This document shows positions 14,001 through 24,444 of a stretch of DNA of 64,000 bases, one piece after another. The stretch comes from Cinclus cinclus (Eukaryota; Chordata; Aves; Passeriformes; Cinclidae): positions 101,635,324-101,699,323 of the forward strand of contig NC_085046.1 in NCBI RefSeq assembly GCF_963662255.1, given 5' to 3'. Position numbers and translations under genes: made by a program. The notes beneath the pieces were generated by a model. That model was given only the letters and a program-made list of their open reading frames with translations. It did no database searches and was not told the DNA's origin. How positions within the stretch are numbered: the first letter of the stretch is position 1; each line of letters opens with the position of its first letter.

Positions 14001-15791
14001 TGCAGTTTCAGATATCTGCATTAACCAAGCCAGTAGCTGTAGCAGAATCAATAGACAAGGCATCTTGCCTAGTGGTGTGGATAAATGAAGTATGACTAAA
14101 CTTTTAACACCCAATGAATACAGATTAAGATGATAAAATCCATATGCAGAATGTGTTTTGCAAGCAGTGTGCTTGGGAGTGGAATGTACTATAAAATGTT
14201 AGAAGTATTAAGAAATTCTTACTTTCATTTTCACTCTGCTTCACTCAGCATTTACACTCTAAGTCTGCAGTCAGCTTTCATTCTAAGACCTGTTGCAAAG
14301 GACCTTGGTAAATTTGCTGCTGTGTGTTCATCTGTCAGTTCTGTAGCTCCATGTCACTTTAAATCTCTCTTCCTATTTCCTTAACCATTCATCCACTTAT
14401 TTGGCACACTTTCATCTCCTAACGAGCTCCTTTCTATTGTCAGTGAAGTTTCTGATATGTCACTACTGCTACAGGAGCCAATCATCTTTAGTTCATGATG
14501 TAGATAGAAAGAATGAAACCTTTTTTTTTATTAATAACCTAGTATGTTCATTTTTAAACAATCACTCCAACTTGTATCATTTTCATCCAGTGCTTGAATT
14601 CAGAAGGACTACACTAGAACTTTGTGACATAAAGTCAGACAAGTATCAGATAATTCTGTTTCTAATCTAATCTGCAAGATCAGCTTCATTAAATGGAATC
14701 TAATATTTGCTGCTTTTTTTTCTTGGGTGGTTCAGACTTCTGTGATGTGCTACATTTTCTTTTTAAAAAGGTGTCTGAATGAACGACTGGATAGCATTTC
14801 CAAAATGCAGACCCATGTACATAAAACATATGCAACTAGTAGTAAAAACTCCTAATTATAAGAATTGTATTAATATTCTGAAGAAACCCAAAGAACATTT
14901 GTTTTCATTCATGCATATATGAGCATACCAGAACTGTATTTCCCAGATGAACAGAAATTATCAAAAAAGTTCAGTATCAGGATGAAAATATATGATAGTC
15001 ACTCAGTATAGATGAGAACTCTTTCTACAATAATAAAATAATTAAGGAGGATACACAATTACGCAAAAGGAAAAACAACCTATAGGTGTGAAAAATCTTT
15101 CTCATCTTTGTTTTCGTTTATTCAGAGTACTGAGCTCATTACTGGTTCTCGTTTGAAATAATCTAACCATTTCTCAGTCTTCCTCACTGAAAATCAGGTA
15201 TCCTTTATTCTAATCATGAAGATCTTACACAGTACCATGTATCTGGCAGGGAAATAAACCTCTAAAAACTGGAGATTCATTAATGGATCCTTTATAGCAC
15301 TGAAGAATCCAAGATACTGGTTTTAAAGGTTGCTTTTTAAAATTATTATTTCTGTCTGCTATTGTGGTCAAATATAGGAAATACTTTATGAATGTTACAT
15401 TACATACTGTTTAAATTGGCTAACTTACTGAGAGTTAAATCTGTGAAGTAAACAAGAAGACTGAATATTAAAGACAGTAGCTCAGCATAAAAAATGTGAT
15501 ATGCCCTTGAACTTATAACACTGCAGTAAGTAATTACCTTAAAGAAGCCACCCAGACAACAGAACTATGGCTTTGTTCCTTATCTTCAAAGAACAAGCCA
15601 GTTGCATCTGGATCAAATCCTTTAAACAATACGTGAACACTCAACATCAAAGCACTTTCGTTTTCCTCAGTTATTTAATTTAATTAGAGCTAATACAGAC
15701 ATGAGTTTAGACACTGATTGCTGTGTAGAAAATTCTCAGAAAATATGTTCAAGAAATCAATTAATTTGGTTTTTAATTTCATAAATAATTT

Positions 15792-15798
15792 CCCCCCC
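15792..15798 (-). promoter_or_regulatory. G7 run beside the PTPRM 103-bp exon donor
   Basis: Seven consecutive G residues on the transcribed (minus-sense) strand start six bases into the intron, just after the donor GTACTG. Intronic G-runs next to 5' splice sites are known to bind hnRNP H/F and to help weak donors. That this run does so here is inference from its position. Confidence 0.45.
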
Positions 15799-15803
15799 AG
15801 TAC

Positions 15804-15906
15804 CTGACAGGAGCGCCTCTGCTCTGTGCAGGTTTCAGCAAGACTGTCACTGTGCTGTCAGTTTGATTCAAAGGTGTTTCCAGTTCATACGGCGGCATAG
15901 ATGGTG
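15804..15906 (-). CDS. PTPRM: PTPRM internal exon, start of fourth FN3 domain
   Basis: This exon encodes the start of the fourth, membrane-proximal FN3 repeat of receptor protein tyrosine phosphatase mu. The acceptor has an excellent pyrimidine tract ending TTATTCTAG (15907-15915). The exon starts in phase 1, completing an Ala codon, and reads [20 protein letters not shown], then [13 protein letters not shown] and the first two bases of a Ser codon. Its length of 103 bp gives a phase 1-2 exon. NQT is a sequon. The donor is CAG|GTACTG and is followed at once by a run of seven G residues on the coding strand (15792-15798). The next exon should begin with the VYQ-like stretch and carry the region where the extracellular part is proteolytically processed. 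I looked for it in 1-15803 and did not find it, so the following intron is at least 15.8 kb. Confidence 0.96.
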
Positions 15907-18398
15907 CTAGAATAAGAAAAGAAAAGAGGCAAATAGAATCATTATTCTTGTATTTCTTCTTTCAAGAACTGTATCTTTATTTGAATATGCAATTTTAAAG
16001 GTTTCTTCAAATACAAAGACCATAAAACAAGTCTAAGATGCTTTCTGTTACAATGGAAGTATGAGACGACCGTTAAGTAACTTCAGGAAAAAGAAAATCC
16101 AACAAATCCCAAATAAAGAAATACCAGGTCACTCCCAATTTCAAGACAGGAAACAGTTACCAGTGGGAGTAAGTTTGCAGAAACTATTGAGAATCCATCA
16201 CTTGGAAATGAAAAGTTATCTTAAGAACAACATCTGTAAATATGCACTCTGAAGTGACTATTGTTTTTGAAACTGAGCCCAGCTTTCTCAGTATGATAGC
16301 TGTATCAGGATGAACTCTCATAATTTGTTTTTCCTGGAATTTTAACTAGTGCTATAACTGTCCTTTGTCTATTGCCCAACAAGACAAGAGTTTATCTTAA
16401 TCTGAAGCCCCACTCAGAGCTTTTGTAAACTGTGTCTTCATTAAAGAATTACAGTTGTGATTAAACCAAATGATGCCTCCGTTACTGCCTTTTACTGTTG
16501 CTACTTTCTTCACTGCTGTCATCTACTTACATTTTTATCATTACATTGGAGGGAAGGCTACTCAGTTAATTGGTTATTTGACACACTGCACATCCTTATT
16601 GTTCACTTGTTAATGGTGATGCACAATTAACAGATTTAAAGGCTAGAGAAGAATAAAGTGGTCATTGCAATGGTCTCTTCTGACTGCAGGAATAATGAAG
16701 GGCAATTAACTTCCCTAAACTAATTCCTGCGTGAAAGGGAAAACACATTTGGTGGGGAAGACCTTTTCCTTAGATGATTCTTCCAAAGATTCATTTAGTT
16801 CTTCTCAACTCATTCAGTTTCATCTTACTAGATACTTTGTGTGTGCTATACCAATAGAGTGTTTTATGCTGCACATACAGCAAAAAATTAATCAGAGATT
16901 TGTTTTAAGTACCTATGGACAAGGCATAAACACTTCTTCTTAGTACAGTAACTAAGAGGAAGCAATGAGAGCGTGGGGTGCAGACAAGACAGTTTGCAGA
17001 ACCTCAGCACATGGAGATTTGGGAGGTTTGCCTCACCCTCAAGCACTCCTGCAATGCCTATTCCCACTAGGGAATTTTTGTTGATGACATTCCATTCTAG
17101 AAAACAACAATTTAAGATCCGTTATTATTCTCAAATATCCAGATTCTCATCCATACTCAGTAGTCTCTATTCCTCATTCTAATAAGGGGTGGTTTCATCA
17201 TCCTAACTCATACAAAATTTCTCTGTGTCAGAAACTGATTTTTGACAGAGAAAATTGCTGCTCAGTATAGGAAAGGGGATGGAAAATAAACTCCATCTTT
17301 ACTGATCAGTGTTAACTATGTTTCATGTTCCATACAGAGTTAATTGTCTAACTTGAAAATGAACAACATTTTTGTTTCTCTACAAACAGATGCGTTGGCA
17401 ATAACTTCCACCTTGCATTAACTGTCCTTTCCTATAAGAAAGGAGAAATCATTCAATTTCTGATAAATACTTGTCAGTTTTTTCATTCCAGTGAGGCCAG
17501 AAAATGAGGAATGAGGAGAAGTACACAGAATGAGAGTAAAAGAAAAATAAGATTTTGTACCCAAATGCTTTCTGGAAAGCCCAGCTGACCAAAAATAGGT
17601 AAGGCAATTTTCGATAAATATTATCAAGGGGCCAGTTTATTATTGAACTGCCAGTTTAATTCTGAAGCAGTCTGTAGAGAAGTGAAGAATTAAGGGATTT
17701 CAACTGCAACTTTGCAAAACATTTTGTCATGAATTACATAAGCATTTTGGAGGATGCAGTAATAGTCCATCCCCTCAATGAAGTGTCCCTGCCTCAAGGG
17801 AGGGCTTGAAATATTGGTCAGGGATCTGCAGAAATGACAGTCATGCTGCTGTTATCTGAAACCCTAGTCCTGATGTTCTTGTCTAATAGTTTCATATCCA
17901 CTTCAGCCCCCATGCCTGTTAGAACACAGGCAGCCTGGCAGCTAACTACAGCTTCTAAGTGAGCTCTAGATGTACAGCATCTCTGCTCTACTCTCGATTG
18001 TTCATGGCTCATTAAAGAGATTTTCCAGCGCTGTTACTGCTCAAATTTAGAATCATGTCAAGGCTGACTAAGCTCTGAATGAAACCCTCATCTTCAGGTC
18101 CAAAAAAAACCCTATGCTAAATGTTGCAACTGCAGCTGGCACTGGCTGCAAACACATAATTCGCAGGGGTTTCTTGAGTGATATGCTACAGTTGTGAATA
18201 GGAATTTCAAAATACTAGCTAATATTTAAGCACTTGGAATAAGCACTTCAGATATGGTAATGTATGTCACCTTGACATCTTGGGGGATGAACATGTTCCC
18301 TTTTTCAATTTGCTGCTTATTAAATTCTGAAGAAGTAAACAACAAAAAAAATTACCCAACTTATTATCATAAGGAAATAGTATTCTTTGATCAAGTAC
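15907..18398 (-). other. PTPRM: PTPRM intron between the 202-bp and 103-bp exons (2492 bp)
   Basis: A complete GT-AG intron. The donor is GTACTT at 18398 and the acceptor ends TTCTAG at 15907. I see no mobile element, RNA gene or further exon in it. Open frames on either strand (for example 17418-17627 and 17818-18012, both minus) look random. Confidence 0.92.
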
Positions 18399-18600
18399 CT
18401 GATATTTTAGTCGTGAACTGATTTGTTATTGGAGGTCCGAAGCCTTTAGCTGTGCTGGCTCTGATGGTAAAAGAGTAGGTGGTGCCAGGATACAGTCCAA
18501 AAAAGAGATAGTGTGTTTCATTTCCTAGCTTTGAGACTCGTCCACTTTGATTGGATAAATCTATTTCTGGGTCAAAGGAACTAACTGCTTTGTAGGTGAT
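18399..18600 (-). CDS. PTPRM: PTPRM internal exon, second half of third FN3 domain
   Basis: This exon encodes the second half of the third FN3 repeat of receptor protein tyrosine phosphatase mu. The acceptor is pyrimidine-rich and ends TTTTGCAG (18601-18608). Translation begins in phase 0 with [20 protein letters not shown], continues through [20 protein letters not shown], and closes with [20 protein letters not shown] and TKIS. It ends with a single base, so the next exon starts in phase 1. The [14 protein letters not shown] stretch is the FN3 strand F/G signature (Tyr corner), and NQS and NET are sequons. The length is 202 bp. With the 110-bp exon it makes a phase 1-1 unit of 312 bp, so the third FN3 domain is a modular two-exon cassette. 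The donor is CAG|GTACTT, with a pyrimidine at +4 and +5, which is weaker than the consensus. No stop or frameshift is present, and the product looks functional. Confidence 0.97.
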
Positions 18601-19358
18601 CTGCAAAAGAATAAGAAAGTTATATACTGCCCTGAGCAGATGGACAGAGATTGCATCTTTATCCAGTAAACCCTTGTGATGTATGCGCTGTCAGACATTT
18701 TATGATAAGCTATCTTACTCTCTTATACTCTTCAAATCCTGAATCCCACGAAGGAGCACAGGAACTGAGTTGTAACTCGTGTGAGTTATTACTTTTATAG
18801 ATAGAGAGACTTAGAGGCAGCTAGATTACAACTCTAAAGGATGGGTTCAAGCTTACATTAATTCCTTCAAGATGCTGGCTTTGACAGTGTCATATTTTGA
18901 ATTCATCTTAATGTTGGTTTCGATCAGCTCCAGTAACAAAACCAAAACAAACAGGTAAAAACTGAGAACTGACCAAGAGGGGGTGCAGCCCCCAGTTCCA
19001 GCTGTTTACTATTAATTACACTTTTCCCTGAATAAGGTTATCTGTAAAAGATTATAAGGGCAGCTTAAGGCAATTTTTTCAGAAATTGGGTAAAGCTTCT
19101 ATTTTAGACTGAAGCTTAGCTATTACAATTGCTAATTCGGATTTTTTTCAGGTTATTATATTGCACCTAGGTCAGATTCTCATTTGGAGGGGAGAAAAGA
19201 TAAATGTTAAGTAATATATGCAGAGTGTATATTGTATCTTCAGTTCCTTCCTTGATTCAAAAAGTATTTTTAGTTTTCATTAGAAATGTAAGTTCACAGT
19301 AAAACTTGATCCAGACTTTTTCTATTAATTACTGATTTCTATGCGCTGTAATGAGACT

Positions 19359-19411
19359 TTAAAAATATGAAAGCCAGTTAAAAATATGAAAGCCATTAAA
19401 AATTAGAAAAG
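19359..19411. repeat. 19-bp tandem duplication with a third degenerate copy
   Basis: The unit TTAAAAATATGAAAGCCAG occurs at 19359-19377 and again, complete but for its last base, at 19378-19395. A degraded TTAAAAATTAGAAAAG copy follows. This looks like replication slippage in intron sequence. Confidence 0.8.
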
Positions 19412-20012
19412 TAGAAATTATTCACTCCTCCTTTTCGCTTTTAAAGTTTCATTTTCATGTGAATAACTCTAAACCCCTTATTATATAAAGTGATAATTGA
19501 CATTCTTTTTGCTATTCTTATTCAATATCATTTTAATTAAGAGGACCCATAATACAGTACATCGACACATCCAAGTGTCAATGTTACACACCTTAAACAC
19601 TTGCAATTTCCTAAAACCTCTGACCTAATGAAAATTGATTTTCGTATGAGCCATCTAATATAACATCAATGAAATGCTGAAAATTAGCAATAAAAACTTT
19701 CATGCTATTCAGTTAAACACTGACCTTATTACAGGAGATATAGGCATATCCTCTGCAAATCCTCATCCATAAACTGAACTCAACTAACCCTTCTAATTCT
19801 AACAGATGACAGAAGCTTAAACCACCAACTGTCTGAACTTTTATTGGTAAAGAAATTAAAGTAACACATTGCTCACATGAATCTCCCTATCTCAATACAG
19901 CTGATGGAGTTATGTGTGTGTATGCATTTAAGGATGAACTGCCCAGACCCAGTGGGTGAGCTCCTCAGAAATGGAATTAGACATGCAGGTATGTTCCTAA
20001 GTAGAAACGTGT

Positions 20013-20068
20013 GTTTCTATGTACATAAAATATTTCTATCCACCACCATGCGTTTCTAGGTACATAAA
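20013..20068. repeat. Local 17-bp direct repeat, 39 bp apart
   Basis: GTTTCTATGTACATAAA at 20013-20029 is repeated as GTTTCTAGGTACATAAA at 20052-20068, with one mismatch. A shorter related GTAGAAACGTG lies just before. The origin is unclear and is probably a small local duplication. Confidence 0.6.
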
Positions 20069-20884
20069 TCCAGCAACAGTAACAACATTAACACTTAACC
20101 AAAACATTCTGATTCCTGAACACAGGCAATTGTTGTGGTAGCTGAAAAGTTGTTAGTTTTATAAAAGATCAATTCATACTTTTTCATAACATCTTATCCT
20201 CTTACAATAAAATAGTTTTCAAAACAGTATCAATAGGTTACCATTCAATTTGACTTTTTTTTTACACTGTATCTCATTTAGGTGGGTTTTTTTAAACAAA
20301 GCATTTCAATACCAATTTTGTAGTTGGGTCAGGTAAGAAGCTTAACAGTGATTACTGTCTGACAGCTTAATCTGCGCAGTCTTTTGTCAATTTTTTTCTA
20401 AGAGGTATTCAGGCAGAGCTTCCACATGAGAAAAACCAGCAATTTTTAGACATCTAACAACATACAATTTTGTTGAATTTGCATTTCTAAAAAGTTAGAT
20501 TTTTAAAATTATGCCTGCTTGTTTCTATTACAATAGGCTTCCTATAATGATGCCTATCTAAATGTGACATTGACTGTAACCACTGTCTTATGTCTCTTAT
20601 TTTTTAAAGAATTTGCTAAGATTTGTCTGCCAAACTTTCAAATATTTGATCTAGAGTACTAGACAGAACGTTATATTATGGTTATAGATATAGCATGTTT
20701 CATAAAGTTGGTAACTCAAGGACATGCTGGGGAACTCACTCCTACATTATATTTAAATTAAAATGGCTACTGTTTTTAAAAGGAAGTTAATTTTACATAA
20801 ACTGCAAAACCACATTATTTTTTTAATAAGTACGCACTCTGGAAAATCAAAACCAGACATAAAATGTGGCAAATTTCTAGATAC

Positions 20885-20994
20885 CTCGTATAAAGTAATC
20901 ACACCATATGTCTGCGCTGGCTCTCTCCACTGAAGAAAAATCTTCTTTTCAAAGGTACTCCCTTGAATGGATTCAAGTGGCACAGCACTCGGGA
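20885..20994 (-). CDS. PTPRM: PTPRM internal exon, first half of third FN3 domain
   Basis: This exon encodes the first half of the third FN3 repeat of receptor protein tyrosine phosphatase mu. The acceptor on the minus strand is a long T-rich tract ending CTGTTAG (20995-21001). The exon starts in phase 1, so its first two bases join the G left by the previous exon to make Val. It reads [12 protein letters not shown], then [20 protein letters not shown], and ends in phase 0 at GAG. The Trp of LQWREP is the strand-B FN3 tryptophan. The donor is GTATCT, which lacks the usual A at +4 and G at +5. The length of 110 bp fits a domain split between two exons, as the R2B phosphatase family is known to have. 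The reading frame joins without a break to the exons on either side. An open frame continues past the donor at 20884, but that extension is intron. Confidence 0.96.
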
Positions 20995-21949
20995 CTAACA
21001 GATTAAAAAATAAAAAAAAGAAGACGTTCTAAGAAAAATCTCAGAAGGACATGCTCTGCTTAAATATTTGTACTGCTGAGGCATAAAAACCATCCCACTA
21101 TAATTTCCCCAAAGACTGAAGCAAAGGCCAGGGTAGCTCAGGAGAAGATCTATTTAACAAGACAGTGCCATTATGCGTCGCCTTCAGTGTAAGGATGAAT
21201 TAGTGAGCATCACACATTTCCTATAAACCGTTACCGATAATTAAAAAAGGACAAATCAGCTTTTAATAAGGAACTAGGTGATATCTCAAATAGGAATTTT
21301 TGCAAGTAAAATCTGCTTGTAATACCTTCTTATCAACAGTGTTACTTCCCAAAGTGGAAAACATATTAAACATTCATATATGAAAAGCACTGAAAGAACA
21401 AGGTATAGTTTCAGAAGACAGAACCAAAGAAGTTATCTTGGAAAGATGAGCCACATATTGCATTGAACAGCCACACTCACTGACAGTAGGCCCGAAAACC
21501 TACAACAGGATGGACTTAAGAAAAGTGTGAAACAAAGTAAAAAATCTGACATTGTTAATTTTTCTTAAATTCTCTTAATGTGGGAGAAAGACCTGTGAAT
21601 AGTCAGGGATGTCAGAGGTTCTCATGAAAGATATGAAAACTGCTCTCGGGTATCTACTTGTGTTTCCCATTTGTTCTGCAACCACTGCCTTATCCCCAAG
21701 ACAATGCAATTTTCAGAAGAGACATGTAAGCAGCACATGAACTTGCATCTGTGATTCTATTTTGTAACAACACTGGCAAAGTAATGTGAAAAAAAATCCT
21801 GAAAAATGCACACAGGACTGTTGTGAAGTAATGGCCATTATGGCATTAGCACTTTTACACAGACGCCATGTGAAAATCCAACAGGAAGATACACACAGCA
21901 TTTTCTACTTGCCACAGAAAGAAGGTGGAAGCCACTTGCTGCAGTGGTT

Positions 21950-21976
21950 GAAATAACTTCTCAGAGAAGTTATTTC
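21950..21976. repeat. 27-bp near-perfect palindrome (13-bp arms, 1-nt centre)
   Basis: The arm GAAATAACTTCTC at 21950-21962 is followed by a single A and then its exact reverse complement at 21964-21976. Just upstream, CCACT and AGTGG (21932-21947) form a second small dyad. The palindrome would fold as a hairpin in either strand. No protein family binding such a site is suggested by context. Confidence 0.9.
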
Positions 21977-22559
21977 TCCCTTCCTGAGACTTACTCAAAC
22001 TATTTTGATTTACTCAAAAATCTGTAAGCAAGACATTTGTGACTCCTTCCTGTTGGCACTTCTGGTACGAAGCTTCTCTACATTTGTGCTACAGCACTTC
22101 CTACTTTTCCATGCTGTTGGTGTGGGAGTTTATGAGGTTTAAGGCTTTTTTATCACCTTTCTATAGCTCTCCAGAGAGCTCCTTGCACTACCAAGTGGAA
22201 GCTCCAAGGACACAGCTTCTGAACAGGCTTACCACTCCTGTGAGCACCAGTAGAGCGCTTTAGGTTGCTTTAGGGCAACCTTAATTCTGGGCACTAAACC
22301 TTGTTTTCCAGTAGGGGAGAACTGGCAAAACTCATTTGGAATAATGAGATTAATAGTTTATGTGAAAAGGAAGAGGAATTAAACATAGTGTTAATAATCT
22401 GTAAGTAGAGTAAACCATTGTGGCAACCTCTCAAAGTATCTGAAGGTCACGAACTCTGAGCAGTTATGCCATGCAGGGGGAGATCAAACACTGGCAGGGG
22501 TCACCCAGATATGAACTCAAACTCAACTGTACACGGCCTTCAGCAGTCTGTTATCACTT

Positions 22560-22632
22560 GATCGTCTGTGAGCAAAAGGTTGGACTAAATGAGCTCTGGA
22601 AGTCCCTTGCAACCAACAAGATTGTGTGATTT
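22560..22632 (+). mobile_element. CR1 LINE 3'-end fragment
   Basis: The stretch with AAGGTTGGACTAAATGAGCT, GAAGTCCCTTGCAACC and the end GATTGTGTGATT matches the conserved CR1 3' terminus (GGTTGGACTAGATGATCT ... CCCTTCCAACC ... ATTCTGTGATT). Only the last 60-70 bases are clear. The element may extend upstream to about 22440 in degraded form. It is oriented against PTPRM. Confidence 0.75.
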
Positions 22633-24135
22633 GAAAAATTTATGGTGATTATTTAGATCCACATACTCTGTTGTTTTACATTCAGACTTACATGCCTCAT
22701 GGAAATGTGTACAGTAGGCTAAAAAGTTGTAATTTCTTTCAGACACTGACACTGGTTTTTAATAGGTCCTGAAATAACATTAAGTTCCAGAGGGACAGGA
22801 ACAAGAAATTTTGGATAGAACACATAAACATCCCAGATAACAATAAGCTCTTTAGCACTGTCATCCTACAACTGGACCAAATTAAATTTAGAGCATGACA
22901 GCACAATTAATTCCAATTTAATTTTTTTTTTGTTAGCTATGCTTTGCTGAATATGTTGCATTAGTAACTATATATTCCTAAATTGTTTAATTTATTCCCT
23001 CATATATTTTGATTAGAAATGAGTACTACATAAAACCAATACAGCGTGTATTAATTAATTTAATAGGCTTAAATGACAGACTTCAAGTATTTATTATAAA
23101 AGGAGCTCATAATTGCTGAAGTTTTTACTAGAAATATTTCCATAATGTTTTAAGAAAATCTATCATTGATCTGGATGAATATAAAAATCTATTCCTGTTC
23201 AGATTTCAATGATAAAAATGGAAGGAGGACAGATCTGTTATATAAAGCAATGTCAAGTCATTTGACAAGGTTCCTTTGAACTGTATGAATTTAAAAGAAC
23301 CAAAACCAAGGTCTAAAAAAATAAAGTACACTTGTAAGGGGCTATATATCAGCACAGAGTATTCTGGAAAGGGAAAACTGATTCCTGGTGCATGACCAAT
23401 TCAACAAGGAAGTCACATTTTGGTATTGTAGCTAAGATAGCTTTAGTAAACTCTCTGCATATGTAATCAAAATAATATCACAGAAAACTTGGGAGGATGG
23501 TATAACCTTTTCATGCAATATTATTAGAGCATTGCAGAGACACATTGCCCAATTCTGTTGTCTCTTTGCCCTAAAAAAGGCATTAGCTAATTACATTAAT
23601 TATTATTTATTTTATTTATTACTAGTCAAAATAGAGTAAATTTTAGAAAAAAGAGATCTGAAAACCCCATGTGAGTTGAAAATTATTAAAAGGGAGGGAA
23701 TATCTGTCTATTTCAATGCCTGTATATGGAATATAGTGTCTGAATTAGCAACTAACAATGTCCAGTGGTTAGAAAGCCAGTGACAGAGAAACTGAAACCT
23801 GCAAATCAAGAACAAATATTTAGTGCAGAGCACATCACTCTGGAGGAGCTTCCATGAAGATATTGCTGACAATCACCTGAAATTTCTTCAAACTGATACT
23901 TTAGAGAGGCAGAACATAGTTCAAGCAGAAGTTACAAATTTATTCATGAAATGATTAAAGTATTGTGGGATGTAACAGGTTATGTGAAAGATTACTCTAA
24001 TAATGGAGCTTTATTAAAATTGGTGAGGTTGGTGGAAAATTTGTTACAGATGTTAGTGAAAGTAGAACATGCACTTATGCAGAAAATTTATACTATCAGG
24101 TCATGCACCATCCCCGTGTAAGTACAAAAACTCAC

Positions 24136-24444
24136 CATCTTCATCAGTTTGCACTACAAGTTCTTGGCTTTCTTTCCGTCCTTCGGGATTCATCAATACT
24201 AATTTGATGCTGACATTTGTGTATGGTGATAGGTTGGTAATTGTGTGCTGGGGATGTGAACTTTCTGTATCCCAGCTGACTTCCTCTCTCACTTGCTCCT
24301 GTCCTCCAGCCTGGTAGCGGTAATGGACTGTGAGGTTGTAGCGATGGCAACGCGTGACGTTATATCCAAATGGCTCCCAGCAAATAGTGATCTGTCTGGA
24401 TTTGATCTCCACAACCTCCAGTCTTCGTGGCCCACGCATCGGAT
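24136..24444 (-). CDS. PTPRM: PTPRM internal exon, second fibronectin type III domain
   Basis: This exon encodes the second FN3 repeat in the extracellular stalk of receptor protein tyrosine phosphatase mu, a homophilic cell-cell adhesion receptor. On the minus strand it opens after the acceptor TTTTGCAG at 24445-24452. It begins in phase 1 (the first two bases complete an Asp codon, followed by Pro-Met-Arg-Gly-Pro), has 102 full codons, and ends with one base before the strong donor GTGAGT at 24135-24130. FN3 hallmarks are visible: the Trp of CWEPFGYN (strand B), the Tyr-rich YNLTVHYRYQ stretch, and the closing TNLSPYTNVS and LMNPEGRKES segments. Four N-glycosylation sequons are present (NVT, NLT, NLS, NVS). 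The sequence agrees closely with mammalian PTPRM as I remember it and less well with PTPRK, PTPRT or PTPRU. The exon is phase-symmetric (1-1) and matches one domain. The preceding exon (first FN3) is not in the window. Identification is from memory of the family, not from a search. Confidence 0.97.

Larger units (their letters stand above)
1..15803 (-). other. PTPRM: PTPRM intron (3' part of window, incomplete)
   Basis: This stretch lies 3' of the 103-bp exon in the direction of the gene and runs off the window start. I saw no exon resembling the rest of the fourth FN3 domain, the transmembrane segment or the phosphatase domains. The open frames here (for example 698-1111, 5183-5590, 12221-12535 and 11491-11009 on the minus strand) match no family I know and lack splice or codon evidence. 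What can be named are simple repeats: a purine-rich tract near 1.2 kb, an alternating GT-rich tract near 1.95 kb, (AAAT)n near 3.9 kb and a T-rich tract near 11.0 kb. The remainder is unremarkable AT-rich intron with no clear mobile element. Very old repeats would be missed by eye. Confidence 0.85.
18601..20884 (-). other. PTPRM: PTPRM intron between the 110-bp and 202-bp exons (2284 bp)
   Basis: A complete phase-0 GT-AG intron. The donor is GTATCT at 20884 and the acceptor TTTTGCAG at 18601. It contains a small 19-bp tandem duplication (19359-19411) and two similar 17-mers near 20013 and 20052. Otherwise it is AT-rich sequence without recognisable elements. Confidence 0.92.
20995..24135 (-). 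other. PTPRM: PTPRM intron between the 309-bp and 110-bp exons (3141 bp)
   Basis: A complete phase-1 GT-AG intron. The donor is GTGAGT at 24135, and the acceptor at 20995 has a long T-rich tract. It carries a 27-bp near-perfect palindrome at 21950-21976 and a short plus-oriented CR1 3' end near 22.6 kb. No other exon or RNA gene is visible. Confidence 0.92.

Noticed and set aside
20753..20884. Open-frame extension past the 110-bp exon
   Set aside because: A GT donor and the phase-0 match to the next exon end the coding part at 20885, so the extension is intron read-through.
15804..24444. Assignment of the exons to PTPRK, PTPRT or PTPRU instead of PTPRM
   Set aside because: The [34 protein letters not shown] and [14 protein letters not shown] stretches fit PTPRM as I remember it and fit the paralogues clearly less well.
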